40,612 nt of DNA from assembly GCA_022865705.1 (NCBI GenBank), contig JALHTG010000003.1:1-40612 (forward strand), written 5' to 3'. This stretch comes from Candidatus Bathyarchaeota archaeon. Lineage in GTDB: Archaea > Thermoproteota > Bathyarchaeia > 40CM-2-53-6 > JALHTG01. Shown piece by piece: positions 15,179-23,870 of the stretch; within the stretch, counting starts at the first letter, position 1, and each line of letters starts with the position of its first letter. The translations under genes were made by a program, and so were the position numbers. The notes under the pieces are model-generated. The model was not told the DNA's origin. It did not search any database and saw only the letters and a program-made list of their open reading frames with translations.

Positions 15179-17971
15179 ATGAGGCATATGAAGAAAAGGA
15201 TTCTGATCCTCACAGCCGTTATCCTCCTAATCCAAGTACTCTGGACTGTTCCAGCTCATGGAGGATCCTTCCTGGTCGCCCGTGTCGCGGACGTGAATTA
15301 CCCCGGACGAGTCGCATGCAAACAAGATTTCTCTATCGCTGTAACGTTCGAGTACGCCAGCAAAGTTCTAGTTGACGTAGGCATCTTTGAGGAAGAAGGC
15401 TTTCGGGTCGTTGAAAGCCTTACCTTGATCAGAGGCTTCTTCGGCCCTGGCAATGTCACCCTCATTTTCAATCTGACCGCACCTGAATCGAGTCGAGTTT
15501 GGCGGCTCATGGCCTCCACCCGTGCCTGGTGGGAGGGTTCTTGGTTCACAGATCCGGACCTAGGCTCAAAACCATTCACAATAGAAGTTGTGCGTCAAGA
15601 TCGGTTTTGGCTGAACGTTTCGTCAAGGCATCCTTTTGAAGTGGATGGTTTACGAATCGATCCCTCCACCAGGCAAGAACCCGGGCTTTTCTTGAATCGT
15701 GGACGGCACACAATATTCGCGCAGCAAACCAAACTCGTCAATGAACAGATCCAGCTTGTTTTTGACCGGTGGAGCGATGGCGTCCGATCCAACCCGCGAA
15801 CGATAAACCTATTCTCCGATGCTAAGTTGACAGCAATCTACCGAACTCAGTATTTCTTGTCGGTTGATTCTGAGCACGGGGAACCACTAGGCAGTGGATG
15901 GTATGATGAGAACGCCACTGCTTGGTTCGCGGTCTTGCCAGAAGTGAGAATCAGAAATCTTGGGATTGTAGAGACAACGTACTCCTTTGACAAGTGGACT
16001 GGAGACTCGGCAGAACACATCTCAGCGGGGTCAATTCTCATGACTGGCCCGAAGCAAGTTCACGCACTGTGGCAACGAAAGCTAGGGCTTCCTCTTTTCA
16101 TACAACTGCACTTTCTGTCGATTTCAATGATACTAGTATCCATCCTCTTACTTGTTCGGCTGGTGCGAAGGAAACATGTTGGCATCGACTTGAAACTCAG
16201 TCTTCGGGCATTAGAGAAACGAAAAGCCATATTGGCTGTTTTCATCGTGCTCCTAGTCTGTTCCTCTATCTTGCCCGCAAAGGCAATCGATAGCTCCGCA
16301 ATCATAAAGCTGCGTGAGACCTCTTGGAGGCATTGGCAAAACGCGGATAGCGACACTTGCATAATCTGGTTGGGAGGAGGAACCGAAGGTTCACAACTGA
16401 TACTCAACCCCTACTGGCTGGAATCATACAACACGATGAGGTTCGTCCAAGACCTTGCAAGGTACTACTCGGTTCTAACGCTTGAAGCGGGATCAAGCAC
16501 GATACGTCAGACGGCACTAAACAAAACGGTAATGGCTGAGTTCTATCCGAGCATGCTGATTCATGAAGCAAAGGCTTGGGCAATAGAGACGGGATATCAG
16601 TATGTGTATCTTGCTGGTTATTCGGTTGGAGGAATTGCAGCAGCTAAGGAGGCAACAGTTGCCGACCCTAGGGCCTGGTCAAGTCCGAACGGAATCATTC
16701 TGATAACTGTTCCACTCGAGCAGTTTGTGCGCTATGCAAATGCCATGAAAGCAAACCACCTAATCCTCTATGGAACAGAAATGACTAGATCCTTTATTGA
16801 TTCTGGGCTGGAATACTATCAATCAACTCCTGCTGAGGGGCAATATGGCGACCAGTGGCTACACAAAGAATTCCATGTCATCAACAAAATGGCCCACGAA
16901 GTCTGGACCGTTGCTCAGACCGGAACCTATGACTCTGAAGCAATCGAGGTGACGGTGAACTTCATCGAAAGATCAAGAGGTCTCCAGTCTGAGAGGCAGA
17001 GAAATCTCTTAGGAGTTCTTTCGAATGTGTCCAGCAAGCTGCCAACTAGCACACAGTCAAGAGTAAAACAGATCAGGGTTGACTTTCCAGAAAGAGTCTC
17101 TCTTGAAGAGATATTCCGTGTATCTGTGACCATTAGCATGCAGAGACCAAACAGGACGCAAGCATGGGTCATGCTCTATTCTTCTGAAGCTTCTTCAATA
17201 CTATCCGTCAGGGATCTGAGTTCCAAGAATGAATCCATGGGCCTCATCTTGCTCTCAAGGGCGTCCAGTCAGCGGACACGAATGTATCTCAACATCTTTG
17301 TGCTCTGCAACGAAGGAGAACTATGGACTTTCCCAGCAGGTAACCATTCAATACCAATAGTAATCCGGGTCCAGGATGAAGTCACCATTCGCATCCGAAC
17401 TTCATTACCCGGAATTCCCATACGGATTGACACTATTTCCTTGAGGTCAAATGATGCAGGAACAGTGGAGTTGAATGTGGTTCCTGGCTACCATGTCATT
17501 GAGGTTCCTTCGGCAATTCAATTGACAAGTGCAAAGAGAGCTGTGTTCGAAGGGTGGGATGATGGTACTCGTTCTGCCAGAAGAACCGTCAGAATATCTG
17601 AAGTCTCCCAGATTGAGGCATTCTTCAGACCTCAATACTATGTGTCAGTTTCCTCTGAATTCGGCTATCTTGCAGGAGAGGGATGGTATGATCACAATAC
17701 TACAGCCACGATCATGGTGTCTCCCTCCATTGTACAAGACCGAGTGGGCGAGACTCTAATCATTCGGAAGTTCGAAAGGTGGTCTTTCGATGCTGACGGC
17801 AGGAATGTTGCTCTCACTGTAGGTGTAACAGGGCCACTGGAAGTCAAAGCTCACTGGGTGAGCATATCTTCTGAAGAAGAAATTTCCCCATTCTACTTCG
17901 TTGAGGTTCTCTTGTCATTCTTGCTTCTTGCCATTTCAATGGTCCTGGCAAGGAAGAGAAACATGATCTGA
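15179..17971 (+). CDS. Large secreted/membrane-anchored protein with serine-hydrolase domain and duplicated repeat modules
   Basis: This protein has 930 residues. Residues 5-28 are a signal peptide ending at PAHGG. Residues 30-300 hold an extracellular beta-rich region that includes FDRWSDGVRSNPRT and TQYFLSVDSEHGEPLGSGWYD. Residues about 305-329 are a membrane helix. Residues about 349-369 look like a second signal peptide or helix ending LPAKAID. Residues 375-600 hold an alpha/beta-hydrolase-like segment with the nucleophile elbow AGYSVGG (Ser482) and a later His in MAHEVW (His573). Residues 730-895 repeat the first module (FEGWDDGTRSARRT, PQYYVSVSSEFGYLAGEGWYD). A C-terminal helix at about 905-923 is followed by RKRN. 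The layout equals two secreted, tail-anchored proteins fused head to tail. The likely start has AGGTGTGA upstream. Substrate is unknown; esterase, lipase or peptidase are possible. Confidence 0.75.
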   Translation: MRHMKKRILILTAVILLIQVLWTVPAHGGSFLVARVADVNYPGRVACKQDFSIAVTFEYASKVLVDVGIFEEEGFRVVESLTLIRGFFGPGNVTLIFNLTAPESSRVWRLMASTRAWWEGSWFTDPDLGSKPFTIEVVRQDRFWLNVSSRHPFEVDGLRIDPSTRQEPGLFLNRGRHTIFAQQTKLVNEQIQLVFDRWSDGVRSNPRTINLFSDAKLTAIYRTQYFLSVDSEHGEPLGSGWYDENATAWFAVLPEVRIRNLGIVETTYSFDKWTGDSAEHISAGSILMTGPKQVHALWQRKLGLPLFIQLHFLSISMILVSILLLVRLVRRKHVGIDLKLSLRALEKRKAILAVFIVLLVCSSILPAKAIDSSAIIKLRETSWRHWQNADSDTCIIWLGGGTEGSQLILNPYWLESYNTMRFVQDLARYYSVLTLEAGSSTIRQTALNKTVMAEFYPSMLIHEAKAWAIETGYQYVYLAGYSVGGIAAAKEATVADPRAWSSPNGIILITVPLEQFVRYANAMKANHLILYGTEMTRSFIDSGLEYYQSTPAEGQYGDQWLHKEFHVINKMAHEVWTVAQTGTYDSEAIEVTVNFIERSRGLQSERQRNLLGVLSNVSSKLPTSTQSRVKQIRVDFPERVSLEEIFRVSVTISMQRPNRTQAWVMLYSSEASSILSVRDLSSKNESMGLILLSRASSQRTRMYLNIFVLCNEGELWTFPAGNHSIPIVIRVQDEVTIRIRTSLPGIPIRIDTISLRSNDAGTVELNVVPGYHVIEVPSAIQLTSAKRAVFEGWDDGTRSARRTVRISEVSQIEAFFRPQYYVSVSSEFGYLAGEGWYDHNTTATIMVSPSIVQDRVGETLIIRKFERWSFDADGRNVALTVGVTGPLEVKAHWVSISSEEEISPFYFVEVLLSFLLLAISMVLARKRNMI

Positions 17972-18088
17972 GGCGATACTTGGCCCCTAGGATGTAGTTG
18001 GAATCGTTGTTCAAGCGACTTCGGACAAACTCGACAACACGTTTGACTACAGAATGGATTGGACGAAAGGCCTAGCATCGGGGGTATT

Positions 18089-18724
18089 CTATATTGTCAA
18101 TTCTTCGCCTTGCTTCAGCGCTGCAACCTTGACGCTGCTTTTCTCTTCCACTTGCTTTTGGAAATCTTTCACGTTTGATTCGCGACGATGGATCGGGACA
18201 ACAGTCTTGGGCTTTATTGCGAGTGTCGCCTCTACCGCTTCAGGGACATCCATCGTGTATGTATCTCCAATGGGAAGAAAAGCGATGTCTATTGGCGGCA
18301 GGTTCTTCATCTCCGGTATGAGATCTGTGTCACTTGCGTGGAATATCGTCTTTCCTTCGGATCTTAGGACTACTGCAATGTTTTGTCCTTTCGGGTGAAA
18401 TGGAGTTCCTGGCGATCTGAACCTCTTGAGGTTGTATGAGTGGACAGCCTCGATTTCAACCCCGTCAAACCTCTGTTTTTCGCCAGCTTCCATCTGAACA
18501 ACCTTTCCTTCAATGTCCTTTGCACAGCTCTTCGCAGTGACAACAATTGTATCGATTTTGCGGACCATCGCTAGTTTTGCAGGACTGAGGTGATCCTCAT
18601 GTCCATGCGTAATCACGACTATGTCAGCCTTGGCATCGTATTCCCCTTGATACGGGTCGATATAGATCGTCTTGCCTTCTGTCTCAATCATCAAACTTGC
18701 ATGACCAAACCATTTCAACTTCAT
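18089..18724 (-). CDS. UPF0173-type metal-dependent hydrolase (MBL fold)
   Basis: This 211-residue MBL-fold protein begins MKLKWFGHASLMIE, with the strand motif IYIDPY and the metal motif THGHEDH at residues 39-45. It also has FHASDTDLIPEM and VPIHRRES, which supply further ligands. This is the UPF0173 family, found across archaea and bacteria, whose substrate is generally not established. It is cytoplasmic. It lies just downstream of the GalT-like gene on the same strand (39-base gap), so the two may be cotranscribed. Confidence 0.85.
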   Translation of the reverse strand: MKLKWFGHASLMIETEGKTIYIDPYQGEYDAKADIVVITHGHEDHLSPAKLAMVRKIDTIVVTAKSCAKDIEGKVVQMEAGEKQRFDGVEIEAVHSYNLKRFRSPGTPFHPKGQNIAVVLRSEGKTIFHASDTDLIPEMKNLPPIDIAFLPIGDTYTMDVPEAVEATLAIKPKTVVPIHRRESNVKDFQKQVEEKSSVKVAALKQGEELTI

Positions 18725-18763
18725 GATAGATCACAGCCAGATCTTCTCGGTCGCAATATTAAT

Positions 18764-19810
18764 TCATGTGAAATACTTCTTGAGCTTTTGGGCCAACTCT
18801 TCCGGGGCTTCGTAGGACTCTCCCTCCATTAGTATGGCTTGCAGGCCCCATATGTCGCTGACATATGGGGGCTTGTAACCAAATCGCCCCAGAACTCTCA
18901 AACCTACGCGGAAGTGACTACTCGAGTCTTCTCCCATCGGTCCAGAGTACAACGTAAAGTTGAAGCATGATAATTGCTCATCCTGATAGAAGCTTAGAAC
19001 CTTCCCCAATCCTTCGGCAAACGGTTTGAAGTCTTCTTCTCCCATATCTAGGAGATCTGAATGCCTCTTGTCTATCGCCCAGACTTCATACGTGTTTGAG
19101 GGAGCGAAGGGGGTCAACCAGACTGTTTCCTGTATGTTTCCGACATGCCGTTCGCTGTTCTGCTCTTCATCAATAAGATCCAACCAGTAGTTGCTTCCAT
19201 TTTCCGAATAGTATTCCTTGCTTCTACCCAGCAACTCTCTAAGCAACTGGAATGGCAGATCGCTTGCAATGACATGCATGTGCGGATGAATTATGGATGA
19301 ACCGGACAATGGGAAGTAGTTCCCCATGAAAGAAGCGTAGAGTGCTTGCGAGTTCACGGCACGAATTCTTCTCAAGTAGGCAATTCCAGCTCTGAAGGCA
19401 TCGTACACCCTTTCTGGAGCAAGCTCCTTAGGTGCAAGATAATGTTCTCTGCTCAGAACGGCTACCGCGTTGTAGTCCATGTGTGCGAACAGGCTCGGAA
19501 ACAGTACACTTTCGCCGGCAACGAACTTTCCCTCAGCAGTGATGTTTGGTGGAAACTTGGGTGTCGAACGTTCAAGTCTGGCTGGGCAGAAAGGACAATT
19601 CTCCCTTGTGTGTTCAGCAACATCTGATACTGCCTGCTTGTCTGATTCGAAATTCTTCTTCACGTATTGGAACCTACCTACTGTGACTACAGTTTCACGC
19701 CCAGTCAGGGGATCATATCTATGTTCAATTGGTTGTTTTTCCGTTGCATAGTCCTTCAACGGTGTGAGGAGTTCAGCGAACCTGACTTCTTTTCTGAGCT
19801 TTATGGGCAT
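18764..19810 (-). CDS. GalT/HIT-superfamily nucleotidyl transferase or hydrolase
   Basis: This 348-residue protein is related to galactose-1-phosphate uridylyltransferase. It has a zinc-type CPFC (72-75) in the N-terminal half, an asparagine-containing SFMGNYFPLSGSSIIHPHMH segment, and the active-site triad H175-P-H177-M-H179. In GalT the motif is HPHGQ; here the Gln is His, as in HIT-family hydrolases. The C-terminal half has WLTPFAPSNTYEVW, resembling the second GalT half. It may therefore act as a nucleotide-sugar phosphorylase or hydrolase instead of a true uridylyltransferase. GGAG lies upstream of the ATG. It probably shares a transcript with the UPF0173 gene. Confidence 0.8.
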   Translation of the reverse strand: MPIKLRKEVRFAELLTPLKDYATEKQPIEHRYDPLTGRETVVTVGRFQYVKKNFESDKQAVSDVAEHTRENCPFCPARLERSTPKFPPNITAEGKFVAGESVLFPSLFAHMDYNAVAVLSREHYLAPKELAPERVYDAFRAGIAYLRRIRAVNSQALYASFMGNYFPLSGSSIIHPHMHVIASDLPFQLLRELLGRSKEYYSENGSNYWLDLIDEEQNSERHVGNIQETVWLTPFAPSNTYEVWAIDKRHSDLLDMGEEDFKPFAEGLGKVLSFYQDEQLSCFNFTLYSGPMGEDSSSHFRVGLRVLGRFGYKPPYVSDIWGLQAILMEGESYEAPEELAQKLKKYFT

Positions 19811-19994
19811 CGCATATATCTCCGCAGTCAGTATCTGTTCTGAAGGTGAGATTTTGGTGTTTCTAAGATTTTGGCTTAGGAACGGGTCAGTCGTGGACCA
19901 AGTCCTACGATCTTATTGATGCTTCGTCCGATCTTTGGCAGTGGAGTAAATGAAAAAGGGTACATAGGGCCAGACGGATTTCAAGGGAAGACGC

Positions 19995-20432
19995 ATGAGA
20001 GATCAACTAATGTGCGCCCTAGTTTATGGCGAAGCGAAAACCAAGAAAGGAGTCGAGCACATAGCAAAACGCTTCGGAAAATGTCCGCACGTAAACCTCA
20101 TGGCAACCAAAGGAAAGCAACTCTTCGCCACGTTCTTTCTTCCCAAGAGAGAAAGGTGGTGGATCGAGTACGTGGAAAAAAGGCCTGAGATCACTTTTGG
20201 ATTGAGGAAGGCAAAAGTAACAATCGTAGACAATGTCAATTATCCAAAGAAACTGGAAGAGCGACGGCCTAAGAAGCTACAGAGAGTCTCTCCTTGCGGG
20301 TCAAACTGCGGAGTCTGTCCTTCCTACAAGAAGTGCCTCGGATGTCCAGCTACGATATTCTACAAACATACGCGGAATGGATCCATACGAATGGGAAATG
20401 TTAGAGGCGAGCGAAAAGACGCCCGTACATAG
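19995..20432 (+). CDS. Unknown protein with C-terminal Cys cluster
   Basis: This 145-residue basic protein begins at ATG 19995. The first 90 residues are a mixed alpha/beta segment (MCALVYGEAKTKKGVEHIAKRFGKCPH and LFATFFLPKRERWW) without a known signature. A Cys cluster follows near residues 100-120: PCGSNCGVCPSYKKCLGCPA, with five Cys that could bind zinc or iron-sulfur. The extreme C-terminus is basic. It ends 20 bases from the convergent Hjc-like gene. Family not recognised. Confidence 0.6.
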   Translation: MRDQLMCALVYGEAKTKKGVEHIAKRFGKCPHVNLMATKGKQLFATFFLPKRERWWIEYVEKRPEITFGLRKAKVTIVDNVNYPKKLEERRPKKLQRVSPCGSNCGVCPSYKKCLGCPATIFYKHTRNGSIRMGNVRGERKDART

Positions 20433-20452
20433 CCAATTGCAGGCGAAGCAGA

Positions 20453-20764
20453 CTAGGCCTGTCCATTTGACCCGGCATCATGTACCAAAATCTTCCTTAG
20501 ACCTTTTCGCTTATCGAAGTGCCATACCTCTGCTCTTCCTCTGTAGGCTTCAGCCCAATCTCTCAGTATCTTCATGTCGAGTTGACTCATTCGGCTCTTT
20601 CCGCTTTTGACTTGGATCAAGAGAGTGTGCCCGTCTTTTCCTGCAAAAATGTCTACCGGCCCATGAGAAGCAGCACTGCGGCTACACACCCATCCTTCCT
20701 TTCGAAGAGTCTGAAGGACCCTGTATTCTCTGCTACGTCCACGCGCGTAGGCAGTGGAGACCAT
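20453..20764 (-). CDS. Hjc-like PD-(D/E)XK nuclease
   Basis: This 103-residue protein has the order of motifs of archaeal Holliday-junction resolvase Hjc: RGRSREYRVLQTLR with Glu13, then a Ser-rich strand and GPVDIFA with Asp38, then LLIQVKSGKS with Gln51-x-Lys53. In Hjc the last motif is E-x-K; here it is Q-x-K, a substitution tolerated in some PD-(D/E)XK nucleases. The usual Hjc has 120-140 residues, so this is a short form. It may resolve four-way junctions or be a related nuclease of narrower role. It is convergent with the Cys-cluster gene. Upstream, a 158-base gap separates it from the divergent aminotransferase. Confidence 0.8.
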   Translation of the reverse strand: MVSTAYARGRSREYRVLQTLRKEGWVCSRSAASHGPVDIFAGKDGHTLLIQVKSGKSRMSQLDMKILRDWAEAYRGRAEVWHFDKRKGLRKILVHDAGSNGQA

Positions 20765-20922
20765 GACTTCAGAACCTGTAGATGAGTCATTAAAGCTCCT
20801 CGTAATCTTGCTGTTTCCTTCGAGAGTATTCTTCGTCTGGGATTTCGGTGAATATGTTCATTGGTTGAATAAGCAAGCGATAAAGCTCAGAGTTGCGTTC
20901 TAATCGAACAAGTGGCCACGTC

Positions 20923-22065
20923 ATGTCCGAGCGCACGTTGCTAATGATTCCTGGCTCAACGATTCAAGATCCGTCCGTGCTGAGAGCTATCTCTCAACAG
21001 TCCGAGTCGCATCTCAGTTCTGAATGGGCGAAGAAGTTCAAATCCGTGCTTGATGATCTAAAGAAGATATTCCTCACAAATGGTGAATGCTTCGTTTTCG
21101 CAGGAAGTGGAACCCTTTCGCAAGAGGCTGGGTTAGCCAGTTTCATTGAACGGGGCGACAAGGTGCTTTGTCTGAATAATGGCTATTTTGGAGCACGATT
21201 CGCTGACATCGCGAGGCGTTACGGAGCTGATGTTGAGGTTCTCCGGGTTGAGTGGGGAAAAGCGATCGACCCTGAAGATGTGAAGAAAGCCATCAAAGGA
21301 AAGAAGTTCAAGGTGGTCACTGCTGCCCACGTTGAAACCTCGACGAGCGTGGCATTGCCTATTCGGAACATCGCTGAGGCGGTAAAGGATTCGGGTGCAT
21401 TCTTTGTCGTGGATACGATAGCGTCGCTTGGAGGAATGGACTTTCGAACAGACGATTGGGGAGTAGATGTAGCCTGTTCGTGCTCTCAGAAATGCATAGG
21501 AGTTCCCCCAGGTCTGGTTCTAATCGGAGCTGGAAAGAGAGCTGTAGAGTATCTGCAACAGCGAAAGAGTGAGATTCCTGCGTTCTACGCCGACTTGAAG
21601 AACTGGTTGCCCTGTATGATCGACCCAGCCAAATACCATGCGACCCCTCCAGTCAACCTCATCTATGGCCTAAGGGAGGCTTGTCGATTGATCTTGGAGG
21701 AGGGGTTGGAGGCTCGTTTTGCCCGTCACAGAAGACTGGCTAGAGCCTTCAGAGAATCCATGAAGGCCTTAGGATTGAGGCTTGTAGCTGAACCAGGTTT
21801 CGAGGCCGACACAGTGACTGCGACATACTACCCTCAAGGCATAGAGGATTTGGCGTTTCGTCAAGAAGTTGAGAAGAACGGTGTCATAATAGCTCGAGGC
21901 TTTGGCCCGTTAGAAGGAAAAATCTTCCGAGTCGGACATATGGGGCAGGTATCCTCATCAGATCTCTTGGCAACCATAGGCGCGATCGAAAGATCGTTCA
22001 ACAAGCTAGGATTCAAGACGGAATTTGGGAGCGGACTCGGGGCAGCCCAGAGAGTCCTCCAATAA
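20923..22065 (+). CDS. Class V PLP-dependent aminotransferase (alanine-glyoxylate/serine-pyruvate type)
   Basis: This protein has 380 residues from the ATG at 20923; the frame extends to a TTG at 20893. It carries the family start TLLMIPGSTIQDPSVL, then FAGSGTLSQEAGLAS binding the PLP phosphate and FVVDTIASLGG with the Asp that contacts the pyridine nitrogen. The Schiff-base Lys is in CSCSQKCIGVPPGL (Lys190). Such enzymes interconvert alanine or serine with glyoxylate or pyruvate; specificity is not clear from sequence. It is cytoplasmic, homodimeric in the family, and ends close to the convergent aminotransferase gene at 22105 (39-base gap). Confidence 0.88.
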   Translation: MSERTLLMIPGSTIQDPSVLRAISQQSESHLSSEWAKKFKSVLDDLKKIFLTNGECFVFAGSGTLSQEAGLASFIERGDKVLCLNNGYFGARFADIARRYGADVEVLRVEWGKAIDPEDVKKAIKGKKFKVVTAAHVETSTSVALPIRNIAEAVKDSGAFFVVDTIASLGGMDFRTDDWGVDVACSCSQKCIGVPPGLVLIGAGKRAVEYLQQRKSEIPAFYADLKNWLPCMIDPAKYHATPPVNLIYGLREACRLILEEGLEARFARHRRLARAFRESMKALGLRLVAEPGFEADTVTATYYPQGIEDLAFRQEVEKNGVIIARGFGPLEGKIFRVGHMGQVSSSDLLATIGAIERSFNKLGFKTEFGSGLGAAQRVLQ

Positions 22066-22104
22066 TCCAAGAATAAGGGCAAGACGTGTCTTCCATCAAC
22101 TATC

Positions 22105-23211
22105 TCATCTGACAGTTGATTCGTGGATGAATTGACCGATGAGGTCGAGGCCGGCCCTAAGATGGTCTGCTTCGACTCCGTAGCCTATCCTTAGGTATCC
22201 GTCGATTCCAAAGTGATCTCCTGGGACAACTAGCACACTCTTTTTTTCGCAGAGGTTTCTTGCTAGCTCGGTCGAGTTGGTTTTCAGCCGATACCGCATG
22301 AATGTGATGGCTCCCGCTTTCGGTTTCACGAAGCCCAAGACGCCAGAACGACTTACCCACTCCTCCAATATCGGAAGATTGGTTCCAAGAATGTTCCTTG
22401 TCCTTTCCAGTATCTGCTTCCGCTTCTTCAGAGCTATGCGGGCGAGGAGATCACTGACTGCTGATGGAGCGATGGTCGTGTAGTCGCGATTGGACCAGAG
22501 CTTAGCGATCAAGGATTCTGGACCTGCAACCCATCCAATTCGAAGCCCCGGTAGTCCGTACGCCTTTGATAGCCCACTCGTCACAAGAGTTCTATCGTAG
22601 ATATCAAGAAATGACTGGGTGGTTGAACCATCGAGCTCGGCACCCTGATAGACCACATCCGACAGTATCCAAGCTCTATTCTCTGATGCAAGATCCCTAA
22701 TCGCTTTCATATCAGAAGTCGAAAGAACAGAGCCAGTCGGATTGTTCGGGTTACACACTATGATGAGCTTAGTTCCTCTGCCGACAACATCCTTCAGTCT
22801 CTCGATATCTAGCGCCCAATCATTCTTTTCTTGGAGTCTGAAGGTTCTCACTTTGGCTCCCAACGCCTGTGCGAGTCCCCATATCTGCATGTAGTTGGGA
22901 AGCATCAATGCAATCTTGCTCCCCCGTTCTACGAGGCGCCAGATAGAAACGAAATTGGCCTCTGAGCTACCATTCGCAACTACGACATTGCGATCTGTCT
23001 GTTCCTTGTAGATTCGGCTGATCAAATCTCTCAGTTCAGGAGTTCCATTTGTGTGTCCATAGCCCAACCTTACACTGGCCAGATTCTCCAACTCGCCCTC
23101 AACTAGTTCTCTGACCATGAACGGGTGGACACCGCTTTCAGCAAGATTGTACTGAACCACGTTTTCGTAGGTTGACTGCCAGCGTTCCATTTTGAAATCT
23201 CTAATCCTCAA
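22105..23211 (-). CDS. Class I/II PLP-dependent aminotransferase
   Basis: This 368-residue fold-type I aminotransferase has the N-terminal IRDFKMERW...YNLAESGV common to an archaeal/bacterial subfamily, so the TTG at 23211 is preferred over the ATG at 23190. Catalytic features are VCNPNNPTG (about 152-160), ILSDVVYQ with Asp185 and Tyr188, and the PLP Lys216 in SGLSKAYGLPGLRIGW. The C-terminal domain has GYLRIGYGVE with the substrate-binding Arg. Substrate is not fixed; aspartate, aromatic or arginine-derived amino acids are possible. An inverted repeat ATGAT-CA-ATCAT at 23226-23237, 15-26 bases before the start, could be an operator. Confidence 0.85.
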   Translation of the reverse strand: MRIRDFKMERWQSTYENVVQYNLAESGVHPFMVRELVEGELENLASVRLGYGHTNGTPELRDLISRIYKEQTDRNVVVANGSSEANFVSIWRLVERGSKIALMLPNYMQIWGLAQALGAKVRTFRLQEKNDWALDIERLKDVVGRGTKLIIVCNPNNPTGSVLSTSDMKAIRDLASENRAWILSDVVYQGAELDGSTTQSFLDIYDRTLVTSGLSKAYGLPGLRIGWVAGPESLIAKLWSNRDYTTIAPSAVSDLLARIALKKRKQILERTRNILGTNLPILEEWVSRSGVLGFVKPKAGAITFMRYRLKTNSTELARNLCEKKSVLVVPGDHFGIDGYLRIGYGVEADHLRAGLDLIGQFIHESTVR

Positions 23212-23349
23212 AGTTCAGCCCTCCTATGATCAATCATGGTGTTTTCCCGAACAGAGATATCGCGATCTGCCCATATGAAACATCTTGACGATGAGAAGAA
23301 CGGCTCATGGATAGGTTGATAAGTTTGCGATCGACGAAACGTCTTTCTC

Positions 23350-23838
23350 ATGGCCTCGTTCGCAACCTTATGTTATGCCTTTCGAAGGGGCAAGGTCCTG
23401 CTACAGTTGAAATCCAAGGGGCTCTTCGGCGGTGGCCGGTGGAACGCTCCAGGCGGAAAGCTCCTCGATGGGGAATCTCCTGAAGCCGGAGCAGCACGTG
23501 AGGCCCTCGAAGAAACGGGACTTAGTATGCAGAATTTGCACTTTCATGGAATCTTGAACTTCCATTTGGGAGAATCTAAGCGACTCGATCAGGTAGTATT
23601 CGTGTTTTCATCAAGATCTGTGAAGGGGAGGCTTAGAAAAAGCGTTGAAGGTGAACTCAACTGGTTTGTCAAAGCGCAGATTCCGTATGATCAGATGTGG
23701 CAGGACGACCAGGTGTGGCTTCACCTGCTGCTTGAAGGAAGAAGTCTCGTCGGTAACTTCTACTATAGTGAGGGATATGAAAAACTGGAAAGCTACGCCT
23801 TGGAAGAGGTCGGCAGCAACAAGCCTGTTGCGAAATAG
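23350..23838 (+). CDS. Nudix hydrolase, MTH1-like
   Basis: This 162-residue protein has a complete Nudix box from Gly36 to Leu58 (G-X5-E42-X7-R50E51-X2-E54E55-X-G57), within NAPGGKLLDGESPEAG. The preceding LLQLKSKGLFGGGRWNAPGG and later WFVKAQIPYDQMWQDD resemble MTH1-type enzymes that remove oxidised purine nucleotides such as 8-oxo-dGTP. It may instead act on other nucleoside diphosphates. It is cytoplasmic. A TATA-like GATAAGTTT at about 23318-23326, some 28 bases before the ATG, suggests a leaderless or nearly leaderless message. It converges on the creatininase-family gene (32-base gap). Confidence 0.88.
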   Translation: MASFATLCYAFRRGKVLLQLKSKGLFGGGRWNAPGGKLLDGESPEAGAAREALEETGLSMQNLHFHGILNFHLGESKRLDQVVFVFSSRSVKGRLRKSVEGELNWFVKAQIPYDQMWQDDQVWLHLLLEGRSLVGNFYYSEGYEKLESYALEEVGSNKPVAK

Positions 23839-23870
23839 GATGATGCGCCACCTGACAGCACTGCTCTGCT

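Noticed and set aside
19860-19882. Inverted repeat TTTCTAAG...CTTAGGAA upstream of the GalT-like gene
   Set aside because: Short, with a G-U pair, single copy and about 50 bases upstream of the start; could be chance.
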